From Protula sp. h YS-2021 (taxonomy: Eukaryota > Annelida > Polychaeta > Sabellida > Serpulidae): a stretch of DNA of 64,000 nt. Positions 8,325 to 16,880 of the stretch are shown here, in pieces. Positions within the stretch are counted from its first letter, which is position 1. The number at the start of each line of letters is the position of its first letter. The position numbers were made by a program, and so were the translations under genes. Under the pieces are notes generated by a model. It was not told where the DNA came from, searched no databases, and saw only the letters and a list, made by a program, of their open reading frames with translations. The stretch covers positions 112,391,414 through 112,455,413 of the forward strand of contig OX457024.1 of NCBI GenBank assembly GCA_949752745.1, given 5' to 3'.

Positions 8325-11300
8325 ATGGCATCTAATTCAGACACATTAGTCATCTGTCATGATTGTAATGTGACATTTCCATCTCATGAATTGTTCGTAG
8401 CACATACATGCAAACGAGCTAAGATGAAACGTGCTAATGAAGAGCTTGTTGAGATGATTGAAGCCAAGAGACGAAAGACTGTACAAGATGGTGTTTTCAG
8501 ACCTCATCCAGTCCTCTGCTGTGAATGCATTAAAATATTTCCATCTATGGATACATTTGAGGCACATGCATGCATACCAGCTGAGATGGAAAATGCGTCT
8601 CATGAAGAACATGTTTCACAGAAAGAAAAAACAGGACAAGTAGGGAGAGGTAGAAGGGTTAGTCTGGGAGAAAACGCACAGGAAAGACGATTTGAGTCTG
8701 AGGATGGATCGGATTTACTGCTTGAAATGCGACAACAAGAGAACCGTATCAAGACACATTTGTTGGAGACCTTAAACTATGGAATGAAATGGTACATTGT
8801 CGTTCATGCACGTTTCAAGAAACTGACAGCGAATGCTGAAGGTGTTATGGTAGAACAAGTGGATAATTCATTTATCAGCAGTCCAACATATACAGCATAC
8901 AACCCAGCAGATATTGAGCAGGACTTGCCAGACGCCTATAAAGAATTGTTTACTAAGTTTGATGAACATGAGCGACAAGGCTCTGGCTGGGTATTGGATA
9001 ACATACTATACATTGAAGTACATACAGCTACGTCAGCGCCACTGGATGCGAGTAGTTTTATTCCACTGCCGAAGAAAGTGAAGAATACATTAGGTGTGTT
9101 AAACATTCAGAATAAAGACAATAAATGTTTCTTATGGTCTGTACTGGCTCACCTTCACCCTTCAACAAATGTAAACCCAGAGCGTGTACATCAATACAAG
9201 CTATTTGAGAACGAATTGAAGGTGGAAGGCATGACATTTCCAACACCGATTACAGACATTCCAAAGTTTGAAAAGGAGAATGATGTGTCCATTAACGTGT
9301 TTGGATATGAACATGATGTCGTTGTTCCCATACAACTCAGTCGAAACACCAGCGCCAACAGCGCGAGAGAAATCAACTTGCTTTTGATTAGCAATGACAA
9401 GACAAGACATTATTGCCTCATCAAGAATTTCAGCAGACTGATGGCTTATCGATCAAAGCATAATGGTACAGCTTTTTATTGTTTCAACTGTCTTCACGGG
9501 TTTATGCGACAAGAGCTTTTAGATGAACATCGTGAAGTGTGTGGCAAGCATGGCGCGCAACGTTTATCATTTCCCAAGGAACCATTCGTTAAGTTTAAGA
9601 ATGTAGCCAAACAACAGCGAGCACCGTTTGTGATTTATGCAGACTTTGAATGTTTCACGCAAAAGCATGAAGAAGAAGACAAGTATCAACATCATCGTCC
9701 AAACAGCTTTGCCTATGTGGTTGTCAGCCAGTATGATACACGTGCACCAATCGTGTATCGAGGAGACAATGCTGTAAAGGTCTTTTTAGACCATATGTTG
9801 AATGAACGTGATCGTATTGTACGTGGTTTAGAGCGACCAAAGGAAATGGTGATGACTCGCGAAGACAAAGAGAATTTTAAGAACGCTGTTGATTGCTACA
9901 TTTGTCATGAACCTCTAGGAGCAGATCGTGTGAGAGATCATGACCATATCAATGGCAAATATCGTGGAGCAGCGCACAATGAATGCAACTTACAATTCCG
10001 ACTTAGAAAGGATCAGCAAGGGGATAAAGATTCTTTTATCATTCCTGTGTTTTTCCACAATTTGCGAGGCTATGACAGTCACCTTATCATGGAGGAAATT
10101 GGAAAATTCAAAGATGAAACGATTACAGTCATTCCCAACACCATTGAGAAATATATTGCATTCACCATGAGCAATCTGAAATTTACAGACAGCTTTCAGT
10201 TCATGAGTACTTCTCTACAGAAGTTGGTATCCAACCTAGCGGCAGAAGGGAAAGACAACTTTTATAACATGACGTCACACATTCACAATAGTGACCAACA
10301 AGATTTACTGTTGAGAAAGGGCGTATACCCTTATGATTACGTGGATGAGCCATCCAAGTTTGCTGAAACACAACTGCCGTCCAAGGACAAGTTTTACAGT
10401 CTGCTCAGTGAAGAAGACATTAGCGATGAGGATTATGCGCATGCGCAGAAGGTGTGGGAGACATTCAACTGTACAACATTTGGCGAATACCATGACTTGT
10501 ACCTGAAATCAGATGTGTTGCTGCTGGCTGACGTGTTTGAAAACTTTCGTCACGTATGTCTCAACACATATGAATTGGATCCTGCTCACTACTATACAGC
10601 ACCAGGACTGTCGTGGGATGCAATGTTGAAAGCGACAAAGGTGAAGTTGGAATTGATCAATGACATTGACATGTACCAAATGGTTGAGCAAGGCATACGT
10701 GGAGGAATATCCGTGATCACACACAAGTATGCGAAAGCGAATAATCCCTACGTAGCAGATTACAATTCTGAGATACCAAACAACTATTTGATGTACCTCG
10801 ACGCAAACAACTTGTATGGTTGGGCCATGTCACAAAGCATGCCACAAAGAGGATTTATGTGGGTGAGCGAGCCAGAATCCATTGACTTCATGGATGTGGA
10901 TGAAGATGACGACATTGGATTCATTTTGGAAGTGGATTTAGAATATCCAAATTCAATCCATGATCATCATAATCACTACCCAGTGGCTCCAGAACGGAAA
11001 TGTGTAAAAGTTGAAGAATTGTCAGAGTACAGTCAGAAGCTGCGGAAAGATCTAAACATGAAAGAGAAATCCAGTGAAAAGCTCATTCCTAACTTGTCTG
11101 ACAAGAAGAAATATGTACTTCATTACAGGAATTTGCAACAGTACGTCTCACTGGGGTTGAAAGTCACTAAAGTACATCGCGCCATCATGTTTGAACAGAG
11201 CAAATGGTTGGCAAAATACATTACCTTGAACACGGAAAAGAGAAAATTGGCCAAGAACCCATTTGAGAAAGACTTCTTCAAACTGATGAACAACTCGGTG

Positions 11301-12047
11301 TTTGGCAAAACCATGGAAAATGTGAGAAAGCGAATCAATGTTGAACTTGTTCACAAGGAAAAGCGGTTTAAGAAACTTGTGGCCAAACCTTCTTTCCACA
11401 AATTCAAAATTTTCAACGAAGATTTGACCGCGATACATTTACGCAAAGTGGATTTGCTTCTGGATAAACCCATTCAAGTTGGTTTTACCATTCTCGACCT
11501 CAGCAAAGTGCTTATGTTCAACTTTCATTACAACTACATCATGGTCAAGTATCCCAATGCCAAGTTGTTGTTCAGCGACACCGACAGTCTATGTTACGAC
11601 ATAGAAACGGAAGATATCTACAAGGATATGCAGCAAGATGCTGACCTGTTCGACACAAGTGACTATCCGCCAGATCACTTCCTACATTCCAACGTGAACA
11701 AAAAAGTGCTTGGGAAAATGAAGGATGAGACGGCAGGCGTCCCTATTGAAGAGTTTGTTGGACTCAGACCGAAAATGTACAGTTTATTGTGCGGTGGGAA
11801 AGAAAAACATACAGCTAAAGGCATCACTCAAGCTTGTCAAAGACGCATTAAACATGTGCAGTATAGAGACAGTTTGTTTAAGAAAACTCAAACGATGGCT
11901 ACAGGACACATTATCCGAAGTCATAGTCACCAGCTTTTCTCGGAGAAGTTGAGGAAAGTAGCCCTCTCCCCATATGACGACAAGCGATATGTGATGAGTG
12001 ATGGCTATTCCACCTTAGCGCATGGACATTACAAGGCTATGGTATAA
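8325..12047 (+). CDS. Polinton family B DNA polymerase (protein-primed type)
   Basis: It replicates the element's linear DNA, probably by protein priming at the TIRs. The first in-frame ATG is 8325 (about 1240 aa). In order: two zinc-knuckle-like fingers (C11/C14/H27/C29 and C66-C68/H81/C83); a conserved block NKDNKCFLWSVLAHLHP around residue 262-280, with a cysteine followed by W; a third finger C386/C389/H402/C406; Exo I YADFECF (D440, E442); an inserted endonuclease-VII/HNH-like module at about 524-560 (CYIC, RDHDH, RGAAHNECN); Exo II FHNLRGYDSH; Exo III YLKSDVLLLAD; Pol A YLDANNLYGWAM; Pol B KLMNNSVFGKTMEN; Pol C FSDTDSL; then GLRPKMYSL. All catalytic acids are present, so it looks active. 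It heads the plus-strand unit, followed 57 bp later by the PC4 gene. Confidence 0.97.
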   Translation: MASNSDTLVICHDCNVTFPSHELFVAHTCKRAKMKRANEELVEMIEAKRRKTVQDGVFRPHPVLCCECIKIFPSMDTFEAHACIPAEMENASHEEHVSQKEKTGQVGRGRRVSLGENAQERRFESEDGSDLLLEMRQQENRIKTHLLETLNYGMKWYIVVHARFKKLTANAEGVMVEQVDNSFISSPTYTAYNPADIEQDLPDAYKELFTKFDEHERQGSGWVLDNILYIEVHTATSAPLDASSFIPLPKKVKNTLGVLNIQNKDNKCFLWSVLAHLHPSTNVNPERVHQYKLFENELKVEGMTFPTPITDIPKFEKENDVSINVFGYEHDVVVPIQLSRNTSANSAREINLLLISNDKTRHYCLIKNFSRLMAYRSKHNGTAFYCFNCLHGFMRQELLDEHREVCGKHGAQRLSFPKEPFVKFKNVAKQQRAPFVIYADFECFTQKHEEEDKYQHHRPNSFAYVVVSQYDTRAPIVYRGDNAVKVFLDHMLNERDRIVRGLERPKEMVMTREDKENFKNAVDCYICHEPLGADRVRDHDHINGKYRGAAHNECNLQFRLRKDQQGDKDSFIIPVFFHNLRGYDSHLIMEEIGKFKDETITVIPNTIEKYIAFTMSNLKFTDSFQFMSTSLQKLVSNLAAEGKDNFYNMTSHIHNSDQQDLLLRKGVYPYDYVDEPSKFAETQLPSKDKFYSLLSEEDISDEDYAHAQKVWETFNCTTFGEYHDLYLKSDVLLLADVFENFRHVCLNTYELDPAHYYTAPGLSWDAMLKATKVKLELINDIDMYQMVEQGIRGGISVITHKYAKANNPYVADYNSEIPNNYLMYLDANNLYGWAMSQSMPQRGFMWVSEPESIDFMDVDEDDDIGFILEVDLEYPNSIHDHHNHYPVAPERKCVKVEELSEYSQKLRKDLNMKEKSSEKLIPNLSDKKKYVLHYRNLQQYVSLGLKVTKVHRAIMFEQSKWLAKYITLNTEKRKLAKNPFEKDFFKLMNNSVFGKTMENVRKRINVELVHKEKRFKKLVAKPSFHKFKIFNEDLTAIHLRKVDLLLDKPIQVGFTILDLSKVLMFNFHYNYIMVKYPNAKLLFSDTDSLCYDIETEDIYKDMQQDADLFDTSDYPPDHFLHSNVNKKVLGKMKDETAGVPIEEFVGLRPKMYSLLCGGKEKHTAKGITQACQRRIKHVQYRDSLFKKTQTMATGHIIRSHSHQLFSEKLRKVALSPYDDKRYVMSDGYSTLAHGHYKAMV

Positions 12048-12104
12048 AAGGGGGAGGTCCTCCAACGGAAGAGTTATTTGAGGTGTGAACATTGAAGTGT
12101 TAAC

Positions 12105-12461
12105 ATGGAACGTGAAAGTCGTAAGAGATTTACAACTGATATGGATACTCTTGCAGATGCAGTTAAAGACTTAAAAGTGAAAAATCCTACCACTACCATC
12201 AAGAAATTGAAAGTGGAGACAGCACCAACACCACAGTCGTGGGATGGAATGCTTTCTCTAGGAAATGGAAAGTATATCAAGATTATGAAACAAAGCAATG
12301 AAGGAGTGGTAAACATTCGCAAGTACTTGAGAGATGAGGGGACTGGAAAAAACCGTCCAACGAAAAAGGGAATTTTGCTGACAATACCTGAATGGAAAAT
12401 GTTGAAGAAGCAGGTGAAAGAAGTGGATAAAAGGCTTCGCAGACAAGAAGACGACTCATAA
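12105..12461 (+). CDS. PC4/SUB1-type single-stranded-DNA-binding coactivator
   Basis: 118 aa. Residues about 46-110 carry the PC4 signature in order: a strand ending in LSLGNGKYIKI, then VVNIRKYL (family: DIREY), a turn with PTKKGILL (family: PGKKGISL), and PEWKMLKKQVKEVDKRL (family: xxQWxxLxxxxxxID). The N-terminal about 45 residues are basic and probably disordered, as in cellular PC4. The family binds single-stranded DNA and supports transcription and replication. Here it lies directly behind the polymerase gene and so may act as the element's ssDNA-binding or late transcription factor (inference). The stop is 12 bp before the next ATG. The gene end (GCAGACAAGAAGACGACTCA) is repeated at 12857, indicating tandem duplication in this cluster. 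Confidence 0.8.
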   Translation: MERESRKRFTTDMDTLADAVKDLKVKNPTTTIKKLKVETAPTPQSWDGMLSLGNGKYIKIMKQSNEGVVNIRKYLRDEGTGKNRPTKKGILLTIPEWKMLKKQVKEVDKRLRRQEDDS

Positions 12462-12473
12462 CAAGGTAAAAAC

Positions 12474-12845
12474 ATGAATGCACTCATGCTGAACCGTGGT
12501 GCTTACCTTACTGTAAATGATAGGAATGAAGTGATACTAGGTTCTCAGACAAGTTATCATCGGTTTAAACCTGAAGTGTGGAAAGACTTTAAAAACATAC
12601 CACTTGAACATGGGTTTAAACGTAGACTTGAAAATAAAGTGGAAGTGACGGTGGCTGAATATGATTCTAACATACGTGTAGAAATCTGTAGAAATCTTTT
12701 ACAGGATTATCCAGAGGATTATAAGGGAGTTGTGCCAGATACACCATATACAGATTTGATCATCTTTGATATCAAGAACTGGCGCGCAGTCTTACGATTC
12801 CTAGAAGTGATACAACATCCACTCTTCACCATCTTGCGAGCATAA
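12474..12845 (+). CDS. Small Polinton protein, probable divergent tandem PC4-like domains
   Basis: 123 aa, no confident family by eye. The second half follows the pattern of the neighbouring PC4 gene: a basic or polar strand (KVEVTVAEYDSNIRVEICRN), a hairpin ending in YTDLIIFDIKNW and a closing helix RAVLRFLEVI, with the Trp where PC4 has its conserved W. The first half (YLTVNDRNEVILGS, then FKPEVWKDFKN) looks like a shorter version of the same unit. It may bind single-stranded DNA (inference). It sits 12 bp after the PC4 gene and 55 bp before the next ORF. Confidence 0.6.
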   Translation: MNALMLNRGAYLTVNDRNEVILGSQTSYHRFKPEVWKDFKNIPLEHGFKRRLENKVEVTVAEYDSNIRVEICRNLLQDYPEDYKGVVPDTPYTDLIIFDIKNWRAVLRFLEVIQHPLFTILRA

Positions 12846-12900
12846 AAAACGTCTTTGCAGACAAGGAGACAGCTCATAGTTCATCTGACTGTTGAACGAG

Positions 12901-13242
12901 ATGGAAGACTTTTTATCGGAATATGAACCCATTACGCATGGATTCTCATATCTGAGAAACGTATATGATGACATCGTGCTAAAACATTTTGGAAAGTATA
13001 TCATTCTATCAACTGACGAACAATCTGTGTTGAAAGACCATCTAGAGAAGCTGAGGATACCTGGCTTTCTCCTGAAACTCTCAGAGGATTTAGAAGTGCG
13101 TGTGACTGAGAACTATTTAGACGTGTTTGTACGATTTCGCCAATATGACGAGCTTACAAAATGCTACGACTACATCACCCTCAACACAGTGGAATGGCAC
13201 GCTCTGTTACAAGCATTGGATTGGAAAGAACCTGACGCTTGA
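12901..13242 (+). CDS. Small Polinton protein with two PC4-like repeats
   Basis: 113 aa from the ATG at 12901; the frame opens slightly earlier but with TTG. Two units follow one pattern: KYIILSTDEQSVLKDHLEKL and YDYITLNTVEWHALLQALDW, each a strand ending in I-x-L followed by an acidic or polar turn and an amphipathic helix, preceded by polar beta-type segments (LEVRVTENYLDVFVRF). This pattern matches the ends of the ORFs at 13145-13525 and 20292-20912 and the end of a PC4 domain. The function is unknown. The stop at 13242 lies inside the frame of the next ORF, so the two may once have been one protein. Confidence 0.6.
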   Translation: MEDFLSEYEPITHGFSYLRNVYDDIVLKHFGKYIILSTDEQSVLKDHLEKLRIPGFLLKLSEDLEVRVTENYLDVFVRFRQYDELTKCYDYITLNTVEWHALLQALDWKEPDA

Positions 13243-13525
13243 ATTCAAAGAGGAAGGAGTGCAACTCATGCGAGGCACCAAGTCCATTGAACTGACGCAT
13301 CCCATGTGTGTTATGGTGATGAACATTGACATGAATGATCATGGATATGAACTGAAACTGTCTGAACATGAAGATGTTAAAATAATAAAGTTTGGTAGTG
13401 GACAGTGTTATGCTAGTTTTCATAGCATTTACAAACGTGAATGTAATGTCTATGATACATATATTACTTTAGATTGGTATGAATGGTATGTGTTTATTGA
13501 TGTATTGAATGTATTTGTAAAATAA
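13145..13525 (+). CDS. Small Polinton protein with PC4-like repeats, or frameshifted tail of the previous gene
   Basis: ATG choices are 13145, which overlaps the preceding gene in another frame and gives an unconserved Thr/Ser-rich leader, or 13268, giving an 86-aa protein. The conserved part has strands (YELKLSEHEDVKIIKFG), then YDTYITLDWYEWYVFIDVLNVF, closely paralleling YDYITLNTVEWHALLQALDW of the preceding gene. Homology-like sequence (LTLEFKEEGVQLMRGTKSIEL) starts before the ATG at 13268, exactly where the upstream gene ends, so a single-base frameshift between about 13210 and 13242 may have split a longer multi-repeat protein. A poly(A) signal overlaps the end. Confidence 0.5.
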   Translation: MTSLQNATTTSPSTQWNGTLCYKHWIGKNLTLEFKEEGVQLMRGTKSIELTHPMCVMVMNIDMNDHGYELKLSEHEDVKIIKFGSGQCYASFHSIYKRECNVYDTYITLDWYEWYVFIDVLNVFVK

Positions 13526-13610
13526 AAATTCAATGTGAAATAATTGTTGAAATGTAAATAATGTATAACACAATAAACAAAGAATGTTGTATAAAACTGT
13601 CTTGTTTATT
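13521..13610. terminator. Back-to-back poly(A) signals between converging units
   Basis: AATAAA on the plus strand at 13521-13526 and 13572-13577, and AATAAA on the minus strand (TTTATT, 13605-13610). They end the polymerase/PC4 unit and the structural-gene unit respectively. This is the only sizeable gap (about 150 bp) between the two gene arrays. Confidence 0.7.
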
Positions 13611-13676
13611 TACAATATTCATAATACAATTCACAATTACCAACAACTTAACTAATGCAACTTAACTAATACAACA

Positions 13677-14114
13677 TCAATAAAATAATGGTTTATAATG
13701 TCTATATACAAAATCCTTTACAACAAAATCACCATCACTTCTTCTTAATACATCAATGATTTCAAAAGGACTATGTCCTCGAGCTCTTTGAATTATATAA
13801 TACACACAATAAAATCCACATGTAGAGGATATTGGTGTTTGTAATGGAACTGAATTATAAATGAAATTAAACTTTAAAAACTTATTCAAACGACTGTCTA
13901 TAGGTAAAAGTCCATAAGAGTCAAAATATTCTGCAGGGTCTTCGTCATAATATACTGCCACCCAATGCTCTCCTGGCTCATCATGATCGTCTGTGTTGAT
14001 GACATAGGCACCGCGTTGTAAAGATGGTAACTGGTCCATGGCAAACACACCTTGAAACAAGTCTTTTGTCGTGGCATCATGGGATAGGATGGCTTCTATC
14101 TGCTTCGTGTTCAT
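13677..14114 (-). CDS. Adenovirus-type cysteine protease (adenain-like maturation protease)
   Basis: 145 aa. The catalytic set is in the adenain/Ulp1-like order: His50 in GEHWVAVY, Asp65 in YFDSYGL, Gln92 shortly before STCGFYCVYYI, and Cys99 in TCGFYC. It is expected to cleave capsid and core precursors during virion maturation. It is the last gene of the minus-strand unit, and its ATG overlaps the stop of the capsid gene by 4 bp (ATGA). The short length agrees with Polinton proteases, which lack long extensions. Two small proteins of the same unit contain QxGG motifs that resemble cleavage sites of this protease class. Confidence 0.95.
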   Translation of the reverse strand: MNTKQIEAILSHDATTKDLFQGVFAMDQLPSLQRGAYVINTDDHDEPGEHWVAVYYDEDPAEYFDSYGLLPIDSRLNKFLKFNFIYNSVPLQTPISSTCGFYCVYYIIQRARGHSPFEIIDVLRRSDGDFVVKDFVYRHYKPLFY

Positions 14115-15484
14115 GACTGGTAGTCGAATTGAATGCTACGATTTGCACTTATTTCAACAATGTTATCAAATTCAGCATACACTATAACATTGACTGTATT
14201 TTGCAAGGCACCAGCAAAATTCATTTCTAGTCTCAAATTCCCATGTTTGATAAGGGCATAATGATCAGCACCATCATAATCAGGTGTTAAGTCAAAAGAA
14301 AATAAAGAATAACCTCTAGACCAATCTTCCCGTTTTATAATCGAACTTTTCTCACCATCCAGTCTATCAAAAGATTTGTAAAGTGTTTCAAAAGCATCAA
14401 GATATTTGCCTTGATTTATATCAAGCTTGAGAGGTTTTGATAGGACTGGTTCACCATCAGAGTAAAGCTGCATAAAGTTAAGATTAAAATGTTCAAAATT
14501 GTATGGATTTCTCAATACTGTTCCAGCAAAGGATTCATTATGAACCATTCCAATGACAATACGTTTTGGTAATTGACCTAAAAAGATGCTATCTTTCACA
14601 AAAGATTGAAATCCAGTTGGAATAGCTAAAACTTTACATTCTTTTCTAGTAACAATAAACTTAGCAGGACTTTTCATCAACGCATCTGCATGTCCCAACT
14701 GAATACCTGGACTAACCCTCACTTTGCGAATGGTTAAAAATGCTTCTCTCACTTCTACTTTAAAACCATTATTTGCAGCCATTAATACATATTCATCTTT
14801 TTGTCTATGTAAGCGTAATTTCATACTAACACCATTGGGAAGATAACGATCCTGCTCAAACAAATCTACCCTTAAACCACCTGTAAGCATAAACTCACGG
14901 CTTAGACGTGTATACAAATAGCGATTATGTAAACCATTATTTCCTGTTTCAGCTATATCACCACCTTCAATATTTACATGAAAACCTGATACATATCTTT
15001 CATGATTAGGTCTTTTCACCTCATGAGTATTCATTGACCCGGCAGTATCTTTATAGATGAGACGCATAGAGCGCTCAGAATTGAGACTTTCTTCCGAGTC
15101 ATGAACGAGATGAGATATGATACTGGTATAACCATGGGTATTGTTACTATGTGATACCAATCGATCATTTAGAAATAATTCAATATTAGACCATAACCCA
15201 TTAAACAAATCATTGATGCATGACACGTTATCATCTACACCACACGCTTCTCCATCAACCTTTACAATGCGACATACAATATGGAGTTTACTGTTCTTTA
15301 AATCTAGTTATTCTTCGGTACTCGCAGGAATGTAGAATTCTATTGGAGCACCTTCTCTAATAGTAGTTAGTGGTTGATAGTCTACATTATAGCTTTTTTC
15401 TACAGCAGTTTGCGTTGGTGGTATGTGAAACCATTCTAATGGAGAAAGACTACATTCACAAGAATGATTATGAATTAAAGACAT
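14111..15484 (-). pseudogene. Double jelly-roll major capsid protein gene with one in-frame stop
   Basis: The ATG at 15484 opens a frame of 458 codons to 14111, interrupted only by TAA at codon 59 (15308-15310). Both sides of the stop look coding and conserved in style: the upstream part has a PLEWFHIPP-like start; the downstream part has the barrel segments and the terminal NVIVYAEFDNIVEI..NRSIQFDY strand typical of Polinton capsid proteins. After the stop the next open stretch begins with GTG, not ATG, so no simple downstream restart is obvious before residue 100 or so. The gene is tightly packed: 2 bp after the preceding stop, and with ATGA overlap to the protease. Possible causes are a real inactivating point mutation or a sequencing error. 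The role would be the main icosahedral shell protein. Confidence 0.9.
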
Positions 15485-15486
15485 GA

Positions 15487-15843
15487 TTAAAAAATATCTT
15501 TCTTATATTTTGTTGATGTTATCCGTTTAGCTGCCTTTCGCCTTCTGACAGGTTTTGCTCGTTTCGCTCTCTTTTGTCCTCCTAACTCATCACCAAACAT
15601 ACGTTGTGCTACTCGACCTGTAACATCTTTCGCGACATCTTTTGCAGCCTTTTTAAGATGTGGTGCAACGATTTTAGCCCCTGCCTTAAGCAGTGGAATA
15701 GCTTTTCGAGCCAATGATCCCAGTATTGAACCAATACCATCTCCATATTGTATTCGCGCTCCTTTAAATCCTGGTAATTCTCCACCCACTTGACGAAGAA
15801 AATGGTTGCGATATATAGATGGATTGTGTGTGTATGCTTTCAT
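15487..15843 (-). CDS. Small basic virion-type protein with QVGG motif
   Basis: 118 aa. The N-terminus contains RQVGGELPGF followed by GDGIGSILGSLARKAIPLL, an amphipathic/hydrophobic stretch (about 34-55), then a helix rich in Ala and Lys and a very basic tail (KRAKRAKPVRRRKAAKR). The layout (short leader, QxGG, membrane-active-like helix, basic end) resembles the minor core/cement proteins processed by adenovirus-type proteases; this is inference, and no named family is claimed. It overlaps the penton gene by 4 bp (ATGA) and precedes the capsid gene by 2 bp, so it is embedded in the structural cluster. Confidence 0.75.
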   Translation of the reverse strand: MKAYTHNPSIYRNHFLRQVGGELPGFKGARIQYGDGIGSILGSLARKAIPLLKAGAKIVAPHLKKAAKDVAKDVTGRVAQRMFGDELGGQKRAKRAKPVRRRKAAKRITSTKYKKDIF

Positions 15844-16604
15844 AATGCTTTTGGTCGAAAATGAAGTTTACAGATCACCTTCCCAGTTTGAAATGGAACA
15901 TTATGGTCTGTGTCGTCCTTAATATTCATTTCTATCACATCAAATTTGGATGTGTTTACAGGAACATAATGAGGTTCTCCATAAGTTTTCATGATAATGT
16001 CTCCATCATGTCCTTGTATTGCAACAGAACGTAGCAAAGGAACATAATAATCACCAACAACTTGTGGTTCACAAATACTACAGTACACATAAAGTGTATA
16101 AAATCCCTGTTTCACATCGGCTTTATATTCAGCTGTACACGTTTCAGTATACCATTGATTTGGGATAAATCCTAAAATCTCAGCTAATCCAGTGGAGAAT
16201 GACACTTCAAAGCCGTATTTTAGATATAGAAAAACGCGTCGTCTAATTTTATCATACTTTATCCGAATACCTTCTTTAAGGTCATCTTTCATAGAATTAG
16301 TTGCTTCTTCATTGACTGCATGACATATTTCTTGTATGGATCTGTAGTAACCATAAGGAATATTGATTGTGTCAAGAACAATATCATTCAGTGGTTGTTG
16401 TCGATACTGAATAGAATAGTCCATTCCATGCCTCATGGTTGTCCATGTATGTGGATATTGAATTTCAGCTAATGCCACTTCATATTTTCCGTTCAGATAG
16501 ATGGTTCGAGGCATACGAATTTGATAATTTGAAGTCTTGTTGTTGGGATAATAGTTCATACTAGCATTGCTGGGTAAAGTAATGTAAAAACTTGTTGACT
16601 CCAT
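15840..16604 (-). CDS. Minor capsid (penton-type) single jelly-roll protein
   Basis: 254 aa, the usual size of Polinton minor capsid proteins. It starts with FYITLPSNASMNYYPNN and NGKYEVALAEIQYP, a block shared widely by such proteins, followed by alternating beta-strand segments. The C-terminal half contains YVYCSICEPQVVGDYYVPLLR and GKVICKLHFRP. It is predicted to occupy the five-fold vertices of the capsid. The stop overlaps the next gene's start (ATGA). The start is the ATG at 16604; a 54-bp gap separates it from the upstream small gene. Confidence 0.9.
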   Translation of the reverse strand: MESTSFYITLPSNASMNYYPNNKTSNYQIRMPRTIYLNGKYEVALAEIQYPHTWTTMRHGMDYSIQYRQQPLNDIVLDTINIPYGYYRSIQEICHAVNEEATNSMKDDLKEGIRIKYDKIRRRVFLYLKYGFEVSFSTGLAEILGFIPNQWYTETCTAEYKADVKQGFYTLYVYCSICEPQVVGDYYVPLLRSVAIQGHDGDIIMKTYGEPHYVPVNTSKFDVIEMNIKDDTDHNVPFQTGKVICKLHFRPKAL

Positions 16605-16658
16605 GGCAGCTAAATCGTTTATGTGATGTAGATAGACTAGATGTGTATATACATTACT

Positions 16659-16880
16659 TCATGTTTGACACTCTTCATCCTCACTTTCTACATTGTTGTC
16701 TACATTGTTGTCTACATTATTGTCTAAATTGCTATCTACATGATCTAAATTGGTATCTACTACTTCTCCCTGACAACAAGCACTAACACACCTAATTTTT
16801 ACAGGAATGGTATTTTTATTTCCATTTTCTTTACAACAACAACACCATAGCTCTTTAATCCATGTTAAAAAGTTTCCCAT
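16659..16880 (-). CDS. Small acylation-motif protein (MGNF...WCCCC) with Asn/Asp repeats
   Basis: 73 aa and unrecognised. The N-terminus MGNFLTWIKELWCCCCKENG has Gly2 in an N-myristoylation context (MGxxx, although Ser/Thr at position 6 is replaced by Thr at residue 6) followed by four consecutive cysteines, a typical palmitoylation cluster. A second Cys pair (SACCQG) follows, then a DNNV repeat (about four copies) and an acidic end. It would be membrane-anchored if acylated (inference). The ATG at 16880 overlaps the end of the upstream 196-aa gene by 16 bp, supporting that it is a real gene. Such a protein is not part of the standard Polinton set that I know. Confidence 0.6.
   Translation of the reverse strand: MGNFLTWIKELWCCCCKENGNKNTIPVKIRCVSACCQGEVVDTNLDHVDSNLDNNVDNNVDNNVESEDEECQT

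Noticed and set aside
15111..15226. Capsid gene starting at 15226
   Set aside because: That codon is GTG in the DNA, and the conserved frame continues upstream to the ATG at 15484 through a single TAA.
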